From positions 1 to 64,000 of the forward strand of contig NZ_JAAATY010000026.1 of assembly GCF_013280595.1 (NCBI RefSeq): a DNA stretch of 64,000 nucleotides, written 5' to 3'. Below, piece by piece: positions 42,346 through 50,506 of the stretch. Made by a program: the position numbers and the translations under genes. This DNA comes from Kibdelosporangium persicum. GTDB lineage: Bacteria; Actinomycetota; Actinomycetes; Mycobacteriales; Pseudonocardiaceae. A model generated the notes under the pieces. The model saw only the letters and a list, made by a program, of their open reading frames with translations. It searched no databases and was not told the DNA's origin. Each line of letters opens with the position of its first letter. Positions within the stretch are counted from its first letter, which is position 1.

Positions 42346-43446
42346 CTGCAAAGCCCACCACCAGCGCAACGCGTGCGCGAGCGAGCCGTTGCCGTTCGGC
42401 GTCGGGTCGAACGAGGTCAGCTCGGCCATCCGGCGAAGCCGGTGTTTGACGGTGTTCGGGTGCACGTGCAGGGCACTGGCCACCAGATCGGTCCGGCCGC
42501 CGTGTTCCAGGTACGCCAACGCCGTCTTGGCCAGCAACCGGTGGAACTCGTCGTCATGATCCAGCCCGGCCAGGTGTTCCGCGGCGAGCATCCGCCCTAA
42601 CGCCGGATGGGTGTCCACGCTCAACGGCAGAGCGAGCGAAGTCAGGTGCTGCAGGCCGCGCAGATTGCGCCGGCGCGCCGAGGCGAGCGCCGTCTGACAG
42701 AGCCGGTACGCGCCGGCCAGTTCCGCGGCGGGCACAGCGGGCGCCGCGACGAGCAGGATGTCGAACTTCTTCTCGGGTAACCGCCCGCTGACCGCGCACA
42801 GGTAGCCGTCCACCATGCCGCACAGACCGTCGGCGGTCGTCAACGCGGCTTCGAACTGCCGCGCCTCCCGCGGCGCGCTGACGTCCGCGATGACGCAGTG
42901 GTAGCGCTTGCGGGGATCGAGGCCGACCGCGGCGGCGTTGCCCGTCGGTCCCTTGTGGAGCAGGCTGCGCAGTGCCTGCAGCCGGACGGCGTGCGTCGTC
43001 CTGGTCAGGCTCAGCTCGGTCTCCCGGTAGACGTGGACGAGCCGGTTCTGCATCTCGTTGGCCATCGCGTCCAGTTCGATCAGGCACTCGAACACCTCGG
43101 CCGGCTCGATCTCGGTCCCGGCCGTCCGCTCGAAGATCTGGGTCATCACGTAGTGCCTGCCCGCCTGGAAGCCCTCCAGCAGGGACGCGAGCGGGATGCC
43201 CTGGAGCGCACGGTCCTCGGCCAGCCGGTCGGCGACGTGGATGCTGTCGCCGAGCTCGACGCCGTCGATGTACGCCGAGGACACCGCGGCCATCAGCGCG
43301 GCGATATGCCGTTGCACGTCCTGTTGGGGCAGCGCGGCGACCAGGGCCGACTTGGCTCTGGCCGCCGCGGTGACGCCTTCGACGGTGTCCGGCTCGGCAC
43401 GCATCTGTTCCATCAGCCGACGCAGCTTTGTCCGACCAGCAGGCAT
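42313..43446 (-). CDS. PucR-type transcriptional regulator
   Basis: A 377-residue regulator with the PucR layout: a sensory/GGDEF-like region (about residues 130-260, RYHCVIADVSAPREARQFEA, ADGLCGMVDGYL) and a C-terminal PucR HTH (about 300-360, LLAKTALAYLEHGGRTDLVA, ALHVHPNTVKHRLRRMAELT). The N-terminal 120 residues resemble those of RsbR/PucR-like regulators with unclear ligands. ATG 43446 follows GAGGAGG with five-base spacing. It is convergent with, and overlaps, the double-GNAT gene and lies 52 bp upstream of nothing on the same strand; the divergent side holds the YVTN gene's end. Confidence 0.82.
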   Translation of the reverse strand: MPAGRTKLRRLMEQMRAEPDTVEGVTAAARAKSALVAALPQQDVQRHIAALMAAVSSAYIDGVELGDSIHVADRLAEDRALQGIPLASLLEGFQAGRHYVMTQIFERTAGTEIEPAEVFECLIELDAMANEMQNRLVHVYRETELSLTRTTHAVRLQALRSLLHKGPTGNAAAVGLDPRKRYHCVIADVSAPREARQFEAALTTADGLCGMVDGYLCAVSGRLPEKKFDILLVAAPAVPAAELAGAYRLCQTALASARRRNLRGLQHLTSLALPLSVDTHPALGRMLAAEHLAGLDHDDEFHRLLAKTALAYLEHGGRTDLVASALHVHPNTVKHRLRRMAELTSFDPTPNGNGSLAHALRWWWALQSWLSPVGDKL

Positions 43447-43498
43447 CCTTGCCTCCTCGCGCAACCTTCAAGGGTGAAGGTATTGCGAGAAGGACAGA

Positions 43499-44674
43499 TC
43501 AGCCAAATGCCGCGACTGCTTCCTGGCTGAGCACGCCGAGCCGTTCGCGCTGCGGGAAGTGCCCGACCGGGATCTGGGCGACCTCCTTGGCGGTGGCGTA
43601 GTCGACGACCGAGATGGCGTTGCGGTTGCTGAGCGACACCAGGCAGTACTTGCCGTCCAGACTGGTCGTCGACCAGTACGGCAGGGCGTCGGTCGGGTAG
43701 TGCACGTATCCCTTGGCCGTCAGGCCGGGCCGGTCGAGGATGACCGTGTAGTCGTCGATCGTGCCCGCGGCGCAGATCCGGTCACCGGAGTACGCCATGC
43801 CGTGGTGCGCGGAGTTCTGCGGGTAGTCGTCCGGGTTCATCTGCGCGGCCTTCTGGCTGTACGGCAGTTCGACGGTCCGCACGATCCGGCCCGCCTGCAG
43901 GTCGTACTCGACCAGGCCGTTGAGGTACGAAAGCTGCGCGTACATCGTCTTGTTGTCCGGCATGAACAGCGCGGGACGGATGCCGTAGTCGAACTGGTAG
44001 GTGCGTTTGACCGTCCAGGTCGCCGGGTCCACGGCGGTCAGCTGGCGCTTGCCCTTGGCCCAGTTGAAGGCCTTGATCAACGACGTGGTGCCGATGCTGG
44101 AGTTGTACAGCGTCTTGTTGTCCGGCGCGTAGTCGTTGCCGTGCGGGTACGTCCCGGTGGGGAAGCTCTTGAGGATGGCGCCGGTCCTGGTGTCGTAGAC
44201 GTGCGCCTTCTCCACGGTCAGCGCGGAGACGATGAACTGGGTGCCGTCCGGCGAGATCGCGGCGTGGTCCGCCTTGAAGCCCTCGACCTTGGTCCGCCAC
44301 AGCTGGCGCTTGCTCGCCACGTCGTACGCGACCACGTCGGCGAGATTGCCCCGGGAGACGTACAGCGTCCTGCCGTCCGGTGACATGGCGACGTCGTCGA
44401 CGAACTTCTTGTAGCCCTGGATCGCGTTCACCGTCTCGTACCCGATCCGTTCGATCGGGTTCATCGCGGCGAGCCGCTGCTCGAGGTCGGGAATCGCGTT
44501 GAGGGTGCCGATCACCTGGAACGTGTGACCGTCGAGGAAGCTGACCGTGCCCGCCTGCGCGTTGCCGACCAGCACGACATCTTTGAGCTGTTGCGCCTGC
44601 GCCGCCGCCGGGACAACGCCGGTCAGGGCGACGACCACGCCCGCCGCTGCGGCCACCAGCCGCTTGGAGCGCAT
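43499..44674 (-). CDS. Secreted YVTN-type beta-propeller protein
   Basis: A 391-residue protein with a signal peptide (RLVAAAAGVVVALTGVVPAA) and repeated beta-propeller blades, e.g. SFLDGHTFQVIGTL, MSPDGRTLYVSRGNLADVV, AYDVASKRQLW, ISPDGTQFIVSAL, SLDGKYCLVSLSNRNAISVV. The spacing fits a seven-bladed YVTN/lactonase-like propeller in the periplasm or outside the cell. The start is set at ATG 44674 by the signal peptide; the frame is open upstream to 44836. It is divergent from the YceI gene, so they may share regulation. Function unknown; relatives sit near copper or redox genes. Confidence 0.82.
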   Translation of the reverse strand: MRSKRLVAAAAGVVVALTGVVPAAAQAQQLKDVVLVGNAQAGTVSFLDGHTFQVIGTLNAIPDLEQRLAAMNPIERIGYETVNAIQGYKKFVDDVAMSPDGRTLYVSRGNLADVVAYDVASKRQLWRTKVEGFKADHAAISPDGTQFIVSALTVEKAHVYDTRTGAILKSFPTGTYPHGNDYAPDNKTLYNSSIGTTSLIKAFNWAKGKRQLTAVDPATWTVKRTYQFDYGIRPALFMPDNKTMYAQLSYLNGLVEYDLQAGRIVRTVELPYSQKAAQMNPDDYPQNSAHHGMAYSGDRICAAGTIDDYTVILDRPGLTAKGYVHYPTDALPYWSTTSLDGKYCLVSLSNRNAISVVDYATAKEVAQIPVGHFPQRERLGVLSQEAVAAFG

Positions 44675-44822
44675 GGAATCTCCTCTCCATCGAGATTCAC
44701 TCCGGGTGACAAGTCTGTTTTCCGGGGTGACCGTGCGCCAAGAGCCGGTAGACCAACGTGCGGGCCGGAGAATGTCCGAAAAAGCCAATGAACCGGACTG
44801 GACCGAGCGGCGTAGTACCGGC

Positions 44823-45512
44823 ATGGGCAGATTCAAGCGGCACTGGAAAGCGTGGCTGATCGGCGCGATCGCGCTGGGACTGCTGGCGTTCGTCGGCGGG
44901 CCGTGGTTCTACATCAACGTGCTCTCCGACCCTCCTGCCCAGGAGCTGGCTCTGGGTGAGGGGCAGCAGGGCGGTGGCGAGGCGGTGCCGGTCGACGGCA
45001 CGTGGACGGTGTCGGAGGGATCACAGGCGGGCTACCGGGTGCAGGAGATCCTGTTCGGCCAGGACACCACCGCGGTCGGCCGGACGGGCAAGGTGACCGG
45101 CACGGCCGCGCTCAGCGGTACCCGGATCACCAGCGGCGAGGTCACGGTGGACATGGCGTCGGTGGCGACCGACAAGAGCGGGCGCGACGAGCAGTTCCGC
45201 AACAACATCATGTCGGTGTCCCAGTTCCCGACGTCGACCTTCGCGCTGCGGGGACCGGTCGACTTCGGGTCCGTCCCCGCCGCCGGGCAGAAGGTGTCCG
45301 TCAAGGCGGCCGGCCAGCTCACGCTGCGCGGCGTCGGCAAATCGGTTCAGGTGGACCTGAGCGTGGTCCGCAACGCCGACACCATCCAGGTGCAGACCAG
45401 CATCCCGGTGAAGTTCGCCGACTACAGCATCCCGGACCCAGGCATCCCCGGCATCGACATCGAGGACAACGGCATCATCGAGGTCCTGCTCAACCTCAGG
45501 AAGACGACTTAG
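44823..45512 (+). CDS. YceI-family lipid-binding-like protein
   Basis: A 229-residue membrane-anchored YceI protein. It has an N-terminal transmembrane anchor (WKAWLIGAIALGLLAFVGGP), then the YceI lipocalin-like barrel: DGTWTVSEGSQAGYRVQE, TGTAALSGTRITSGEVTVDM, RDEQFRNNIMSVSQFPTSTF and KAAGQLTLRGVGKSVQVDLS. YceI proteins bind isoprenoid chains and are often induced by stress. ATG 44823 is chosen over ATG 44772. It is divergent from the YVTN gene and its stop overlaps the convergent TetR gene's stop by four bases. Confidence 0.9.
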   Translation: MGRFKRHWKAWLIGAIALGLLAFVGGPWFYINVLSDPPAQELALGEGQQGGGEAVPVDGTWTVSEGSQAGYRVQEILFGQDTTAVGRTGKVTGTAALSGTRITSGEVTVDMASVATDKSGRDEQFRNNIMSVSQFPTSTFALRGPVDFGSVPAAGQKVSVKAAGQLTLRGVGKSVQVDLSVVRNADTIQVQTSIPVKFADYSIPDPGIPGIDIEDNGIIEVLLNLRKTT

Positions 45513-46150
45513 GCCGGTGCGGTGATGGCGGCGACCGCCAGCCGGGTGACCTCGGTGCAGAGGTCGTCCAGCGGCCTGCTGCGGTTGTGCATGGACCAGT
45601 AGTACACCAGTTCGTTGACCGCGCCGATGAACGCGACGGCCGTCAGGTGGAAGTCGCGCGGCGCGGCCTCCCCTCTTCGTACGGCCCGCTCGGCCTCCGC
45701 GACGAGGGACTCGACGATGCGTTCCCGCCAGCTCAGCCGGTGCTGTTCGACGGCCGGGCTGACCCCGACGACCTCGACGTACGCCAGGCGCGTCCACTTC
45801 GGATCGCTGGACGTCGTCGTGATGTACGCCCGCACCATCTTCCCGACGCGCTCGCGCAGCGGATCGTCCTCGCTGCCTGCCAGCGCGGCGAGTGCGTTCG
45901 CCATGGCCCGTTCGGTGATGCGGTCGTGTAAGGCGACCAGCAACGCCTCCCTGCCGGGGAACTCCTCGTAGAAGTTCCTGGTGGACACACTCGCCGTCGC
46001 ACACAGCCGTTCGATCGAGGTGGCCGCGTAGCCCTCGGAGCCGAACAGTTCGAGCCCGGCCTCCATCAGGCGTTCGTGCCGTTCGGCTCGCCGTTGCGCA
46101 TCGGACCTGCCGCCGTAGTGTCTTCGCGGCGCACGCGTGGTGCCGGTCAT
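45509..46150 (-). CDS. TetR-family transcriptional regulator
   Basis: A 213-residue TetR regulator: HTH residues about 26-70 (RHERLMEAGLELFGSEGYAA, SIERLCATASVSTRNFYEEF) and a C-terminal ligand domain (VGKMVRAYITTTSSDPKWTR, AVAFIGAVNELVYYWSMHNR). ATG 46150 is preferred to the upstream open frame. Its 3' end overlaps the YceI gene by four bases in a convergent pair, and its start faces away from the symporter end by 63 bp. It could control the YceI/YVTN pair or lie at the end of its own unit. Confidence 0.87.
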   Translation of the reverse strand: MTGTTRAPRRHYGGRSDAQRRAERHERLMEAGLELFGSEGYAATSIERLCATASVSTRNFYEEFPGREALLVALHDRITERAMANALAALAGSEDDPLRERVGKMVRAYITTTSSDPKWTRLAYVEVVGVSPAVEQHRLSWRERIVESLVAEAERAVRRGEAAPRDFHLTAVAFIGAVNELVYYWSMHNRSRPLDDLCTEVTRLAVAAITAPA

Positions 46151-46212
46151 GCCGTTCCCTCCCAAAGGTGCTCCCACAATAGACGCCCCGGGCCTGGGAG
46201 AGGGGTTCGTTC

Positions 46213-47787
46213 TTACGCGGCCTTGACCGCCTCGGGCTGGCCGGTGTCCGGTGGCGGGGCGGGTGCCCGGTGGCGCAACGAAAGCAGCCCGCCGACCACC
46301 AACGTGATCAGCACGCCGAGCGCCGGGAACCACGGGTAGGCGAGGCTCACCGAGTTGCCCGCGGGCTTGCCGAAGTCGACGGCGAGGAACGCGCCGGTGT
46401 CCTTGGCGAACTTCAGCCCGAGGATGACGAACGCCATCACCACGATGGTGGTCAGGAACGCCACGATCGCGTCGCCCTGCCTGGACCTGCGGAAGATCAG
46501 GCCGAGCAGGAACGCGCCGAGCAGCGCGCCGGACGTGAAACCGGCGATGGACAGTCCCTGCTCGACGATCGGCTCACCGCGCCGGAAGAACGTCGCGAAC
46601 AGGCCGGCCACCACGACCAGGATGCCCGCCCATATGACTGTCCAAATACGACCCTGACGGAAGATCTCGGCGTCGGTCAGCTTGCGCCGGACCACTTTCT
46701 GGTACACGTCGGTCACCGTCGACGACGCCAGCGCGCCGAGCGACGAGCTCAGTGCGGCGGCGAGGATGCCGGCGAGCACAAAACCGGACAGCCCGGTCGG
46801 CAGTTCGTTGACGATGAAACTCGCGAACAGCTCGTCGTTGTTGTTCAGCTTCAGCGCCTGTGTCGGCGAGGCGCCGTTGTAGAACGCCCACAGCATCACG
46901 CCGATGAACAGGAACAGCGCGAACTGCAGGAACACCACGATGCCGCTGCCGATCAGCGCCTTCTGGCTGGCCCTGACGTCGCGGGTGGCCATCAGCCGCT
47001 GCACGATCAGCTGGTCGGCGCCGTGCGAGGACATCGACAGCACCGCGCCGCCGATCACCGCGGTGAGCAGCGCGTACTGGTTGCTCAGGATCGGCGAGGA
47101 GAAGTCGAACAGCTGGAACTTGTTGGCGTCGGCGGCCTTGCCGAACCAGCCGTCCGGCAGCTTGTTCGCCAGCACGATGATCACCGCGGCGGCGCCGAGG
47201 ACGTACCAGAGCATCTGGATCGCGTCGACCCAGACCACCGCGCGCACACCGCCGAAGTAGCTGTAGACGACCATCGCGATGCCCAGCGCGGCCACGATCC
47301 ACCAGTAGTTCACGTCCGGCAGCCCCAGGCTGGCCAGCACCACCTTGATCGGGATGGCGGTGGCGAACAGCCGCAGCCCGTCCGCCAGCAGCCGGGTGAA
47401 CAGGAACGTCACCGACGCGGTGCTCTGGATGCCGGCGCCGAACCGCTTGCCCAGAAAGGCGTACGCGGTCACCAGGTCACCGGCGATGTACTTGGGCAGC
47501 AGCACGAACGACACGACGATCCGGCCGATCACGTAGCCGAGCGCGAGCGACAGGAACGTCATCCCGCCCGCGCCCGGAGCGGCCAGGTAGGCGACCGTCG
47601 GCACGCTCAGCACGGTGAGGGTGGACGTCTCGGCGGAGACCACCGACAGGCACACCACCCACCACTTGATCTTGGATTCGCCGATGAAGTAGTCGTCCGA
47701 CGACTTCTGCCTGCCGCCGATCAGCACGCCCAGCAGCGGCATGCCGACTAAGAAGATCGCGATGATGGCGAGGTCAAGAACGCGCAA
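46213..47787 (-). CDS. Sodium:solute symporter (SSS family)
   Basis: A 524-residue SSS-family transporter with about 13 transmembrane helices. It begins RVLDLAIIAIFLVGMPLLGV, has the N-terminal DYFIGESKIKWWVV segment, and keeps SSS core motifs (VSAETSTLTVLSVPTVAYLA, a central YSYFGGVRAVVWVDAIQ and GADQLIVQRLMATRD). The start is TTG 47787, preceded by GGGAGG. It overlaps the anmK stop by 14 bases, so the two are translationally coupled. The neighbour suggests a sugar or anhydro-amino-sugar substrate; sialic-acid-type SSS relatives fit, but this is inference. Confidence 0.85.
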   Translation of the reverse strand: MRVLDLAIIAIFLVGMPLLGVLIGGRQKSSDDYFIGESKIKWWVVCLSVVSAETSTLTVLSVPTVAYLAAPGAGGMTFLSLALGYVIGRIVVSFVLLPKYIAGDLVTAYAFLGKRFGAGIQSTASVTFLFTRLLADGLRLFATAIPIKVVLASLGLPDVNYWWIVAALGIAMVVYSYFGGVRAVVWVDAIQMLWYVLGAAAVIIVLANKLPDGWFGKAADANKFQLFDFSSPILSNQYALLTAVIGGAVLSMSSHGADQLIVQRLMATRDVRASQKALIGSGIVVFLQFALFLFIGVMLWAFYNGASPTQALKLNNNDELFASFIVNELPTGLSGFVLAGILAAALSSSLGALASSTVTDVYQKVVRRKLTDAEIFRQGRIWTVIWAGILVVVAGLFATFFRRGEPIVEQGLSIAGFTSGALLGAFLLGLIFRRSRQGDAIVAFLTTIVVMAFVILGLKFAKDTGAFLAVDFGKPAGNSVSLAYPWFPALGVLITLVVGGLLSLRHRAPAPPPDTGQPEAVKAA

Positions 47788-48925
47788 GGTGCCCTCCCAG
47801 TGGTGCTGCGACTCGAAGTTGGCTCACGCTGGTCGCCGCCGGGGCGGGCATGCGGAGCGGATCACGGCCGGGCGTGATGCTGCCCAGCAGGCGCGGTCCC
47901 GCGGCACCGGTCCGCGGATCAGCCGGGATTCCGTGCCAGGTCAGGAAACCGAGCAGAGCGGTGAGGTACGCCTCCTTGGCGTCGCTCGGGATTCCCAGTG
48001 CGTCACTGGTCACGACGTCCAGGCGACGAGCCAGGGCGGCCATCAGCGCGGGATTGCGGACCCCGCCGCCGGACGCCACGACGCGGTGCCCCGCGCACGC
48101 GTCGGCGATCGTGACGGCGGTCAGTTCGGCCAGGGTGGCCATCAGGTCTGGACCGTCGACCGCGGGCACCTGGGCCAGCGCGGCCTTCAGGTAGCCGACG
48201 TTGAAGTGCTCCTTGCCGGTGGACTTCGGCGGCGCGAGCCGGTAGTAGGGGTCCGCGAGCAGCACGTCCAGCAGGTCCTGGCGGACCGTGCCCGCCAGCG
48301 CGAGCGCGCCGTCCTTGTCGAACCGTTCGCCGGTGAGCATCTCCGCGGCCGCGTCGAGCAACGCGTTGCCAGGGCCGGTGTCGTACGCCTCCTTGCCGGG
48401 CAGTGTGACGTTGGCGATCCCGCCGATGTTCAGGGCGGCTTCGTTCGTCAGCCACAGCCGGTCGAACAGCCCGGCGAGCGGAGCGCCGTGCCCGCCCGCG
48501 GCGACGTCACGGACGCGCAGGTCCGCGATCACCGGCAGGCCGGTCAGTTCGGCGATCCACGCGGGCTGTCCCAGCTGGAGGGTGCCCTTGCAGGTGCCGT
48601 CCTCGACCCAGTGCCAGACGGTCTGGCCGAGGGATGCGATCACGTCGGCCTCACCGAGCTCACGGATGGCCGTCGCGGCGGCATGGGCGAACGATTGTCC
48701 GATTCGGGTGTCGAGTCTGCACATCTGGTCCGCCCAGGAAGAAGACACTGTGCAGGAACCGGCAGTGAGCAGTTCGGTCCGCAGGTCGTCCGGGTAGCCG
48801 ATGTCCATGTGCCCGCCAGGTACGAGCTCGATGACGTCCCCGGACAGCCGCATGTCGGCCAGGGCCACGTCGATGGCGTCCACCGACGTGCCCGAGATCA
48901 GCCCGATGACCCGGCACGAGTCCAT
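47774..48925 (-). CDS. anmK: Anhydro-N-acetylmuramic acid kinase
   Basis: AnmK phosphorylates and opens 1,6-anhydro-MurNAc, giving MurNAc-6-phosphate in cell-wall recycling. The 383-residue protein has the AnmK start GLISGTSVDAIDVALAD, the catalytic-site [42 protein letters not shown], and a C-terminal VVASGGGVRNPALMAALARR. ATG 48925 gives MDSCRVIGLISGT. It is upstream of, and coupled to, an SSS symporter. A dyad at 48931-48946 near the start could be an amino-sugar regulator site. A further candidate partner, MurQ etherase, is not in the window. Confidence 0.92.
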   Translation of the reverse strand: MDSCRVIGLISGTSVDAIDVALADMRLSGDVIELVPGGHMDIGYPDDLRTELLTAGSCTVSSSWADQMCRLDTRIGQSFAHAAATAIRELGEADVIASLGQTVWHWVEDGTCKGTLQLGQPAWIAELTGLPVIADLRVRDVAAGGHGAPLAGLFDRLWLTNEAALNIGGIANVTLPGKEAYDTGPGNALLDAAAEMLTGERFDKDGALALAGTVRQDLLDVLLADPYYRLAPPKSTGKEHFNVGYLKAALAQVPAVDGPDLMATLAELTAVTIADACAGHRVVASGGGVRNPALMAALARRLDVVTSDALGIPSDAKEAYLTALLGFLTWHGIPADPRTGAAGPRLLGSITPGRDPLRMPAPAATSVSQLRVAAPLGGHLARS

Positions 48926-48930
48926 GAACC

Positions 48931-48946
48931 TGTGGTGTATTCCACA
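48931..48946. promoter_or_regulatory. Imperfect dyad before anmK
   Basis: TGTGGTGTATTCCACA (48931-48946) matches its complement at 12 of 16 positions and has the TGG ... CCA half-sites of GntR-family amino-sugar regulators (DasR/NagR type). It lies 6 to 21 bases before the anmK ATG, where a bound repressor would block initiation. DasR control would fit cell-wall sugar salvage, but the match is only partial. Confidence 0.3.
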
Positions 48947-49040
48947 CGTCGGGATCACGCAAGCCTTACGGTGAATTCTTGACCTAAACGAGTTAAAAGC
49001 AGTTGAAGCTTGTCGAAGCGATGGATGCGAGGATGGCCCT

Positions 49041-50342
49041 GTGTCCACCGAACTCATCGTGATCCTCGCGGTCGTCCTGGTCCTGGTCATCGGGGCGGTG
49101 GTGACCGGACTGGTGCTGGCCAGGCGCCGGCGCGTGAGCCTGACCGACACCGAGCGCAAGCCGGTCGAAGACCGGGCCAAGTACCAGGCCGGCGGCGGTA
49201 TCAGCCTGTCGTCCGGCGGGGCCGGCCCGGCGTCCGGCACGGCCACGATCGAACCGCCGGTGCACCCGGTCGAGGACCGCACCGAGGTCGACGGCCAGCC
49301 CGGCGTGGGCGACGACGCCTCGGTACCGAGGGATTCCGAGAAACGCGACATAGTCGACATTCCGCTGCCCGGCGCGGACACCCTCGTCGTCGAGGAGGAG
49401 AAGCCCCAGCTCGACGAGATCGAGCCGACCGCGGGCCGGTTGGAACGGCTGCGCGGCAAGCTGGCCCGCTCCCGGTCGACGTTCGGCCAGAGCCTGCTCG
49501 GCCTGCTGGGCGCGGGCGACCTCGACGAGGACTCGTGGACCGACGTCGAGGACACGTTGCTGCTCGCCGACCTCGGCGCGGCCACCACCGCCGAGATCAT
49601 CTCGAAGCTCCGGGAGGAGCTGAAGGCCCGCGGTGTCCGGACCGCCGACGAGGCCCGTACGGTCCTGCGTTCGGTGCTCGTCGAGGCGCTGCACCCGGAG
49701 ATGGACCGTTCGGTGCGTGCACTGCCGCACGAGTCCAAGCCCGCCGTCGTCCTGGTCGTCGGCGTCAACGGCACCGGCAAGACGACCACCACCGGCAAGC
49801 TCGCCCGCGTGCTCGTCGCCGACGGCCGGACGGTCCTGCTCGGCGCCGCCGACACGTTCCGTGCTGCCGCCGCCGAGCAGCTGACCACCTGGGGCAGCCG
49901 CGTCGGCGCCGAGGTCGTCCGCGGCAAGGAAGGCGCCGACCCGGCCGCCGTGGCGTTCGACGCCGTGAAGCGGGGGACCGACACCGGTGTGGACGCCGTT
50001 CTCGTCGACACGGCGGGCCGCCTGCACACCAAGACCGGTCTGATGGACGAGCTGGGCAAGGTCAAGCGGGTGGCGGAGAAGCAGGCCACGATCGACGAGG
50101 TGCTGCTCGTGCTGGACGCGACCACCGGCCAGAACGGCCTCACCCAGGCCAAGGTCTTCGCCGAGGTGGTCGACGTCACCGGCATCGTGCTGACCAAGCT
50201 GGACGGCACCGCCAAGGGCGGCATCGTCTTCCAGGTGCAGCGCCAGCTCGGCGTCCCGGTCAAGCTGGTCGGTCTCGGCGAGGGCGCCGACGACCTGGCG
50301 CCGTTCGAGCCCGGTGCGTTCGTCGACGCCCTGCTGGGCTGA
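49041..50342 (+). CDS. ftsY: Signal recognition particle receptor FtsY
   Basis: FtsY is the membrane-docking GTPase that receives SRP-ribosome complexes for co-translational insertion. The 433-residue protein has an N-terminal transmembrane anchor (LIVILAVVLVLVIGAVVTGL), an acidic A-domain linker, and the NG domain with G1 GVNGTGKTTTTGKLA, AADTFRAAAAEQL, DTAGRLHTK, and TKLDGTAKGG. The N-terminal membrane helix is usual in actinobacteria. GTG 49041 starts MSTELIVILAV. It is separated from smc by 11 kb, where the two are often adjacent. Confidence 0.97.
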   Translation: MSTELIVILAVVLVLVIGAVVTGLVLARRRRVSLTDTERKPVEDRAKYQAGGGISLSSGGAGPASGTATIEPPVHPVEDRTEVDGQPGVGDDASVPRDSEKRDIVDIPLPGADTLVVEEEKPQLDEIEPTAGRLERLRGKLARSRSTFGQSLLGLLGAGDLDEDSWTDVEDTLLLADLGAATTAEIISKLREELKARGVRTADEARTVLRSVLVEALHPEMDRSVRALPHESKPAVVLVVGVNGTGKTTTTGKLARVLVADGRTVLLGAADTFRAAAAEQLTTWGSRVGAEVVRGKEGADPAAVAFDAVKRGTDTGVDAVLVDTAGRLHTKTGLMDELGKVKRVAEKQATIDEVLLVLDATTGQNGLTQAKVFAEVVDVTGIVLTKLDGTAKGGIVFQVQRQLGVPVKLVGLGEGADDLAPFEPGAFVDALLG

Positions 50343-50354
50343 GCGCTGACCGGC

Positions 50355-50375
50355 TGACCGGTGGGGTGCCGGTCA
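50355..50375 (+). terminator. Candidate ftsY terminator hairpin
   Basis: TGACCGG (50355-50361) and CCGGTCA (50369-50375) form a perfect 7-bp stem with a 7-base loop, 13 bases after the ftsY stop. No U-tract follows, so termination would be of the GC-hairpin type common in actinobacteria. The rest of the 164-bp gap to 50506 contains further GC-rich dyads (e.g. GGGG ... CCCC near 50458-50480) but no recognised riboswitch. Confidence 0.4.
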
Positions 50376-50506
50376 CTGCAAGAGCTATGTCTTCTTCGCC
50401 CGGAACCTGCGAGGATTCTCCCGCGGGGATGAATGGCCTGGGCTACAACGGTTCCGTGGGGGGTGCCGGTGCGAGTCCCCGCCTTCGTGTCTGAAGGGGA
50501 CATGGC

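Noticed and set aside
50343-50506. Riboswitch in the leader of the 50507 gene
   Set aside because: Fragments such as CGGGGATGAATGG look suggestive, but no complete consensus or ordered helices could be made out.
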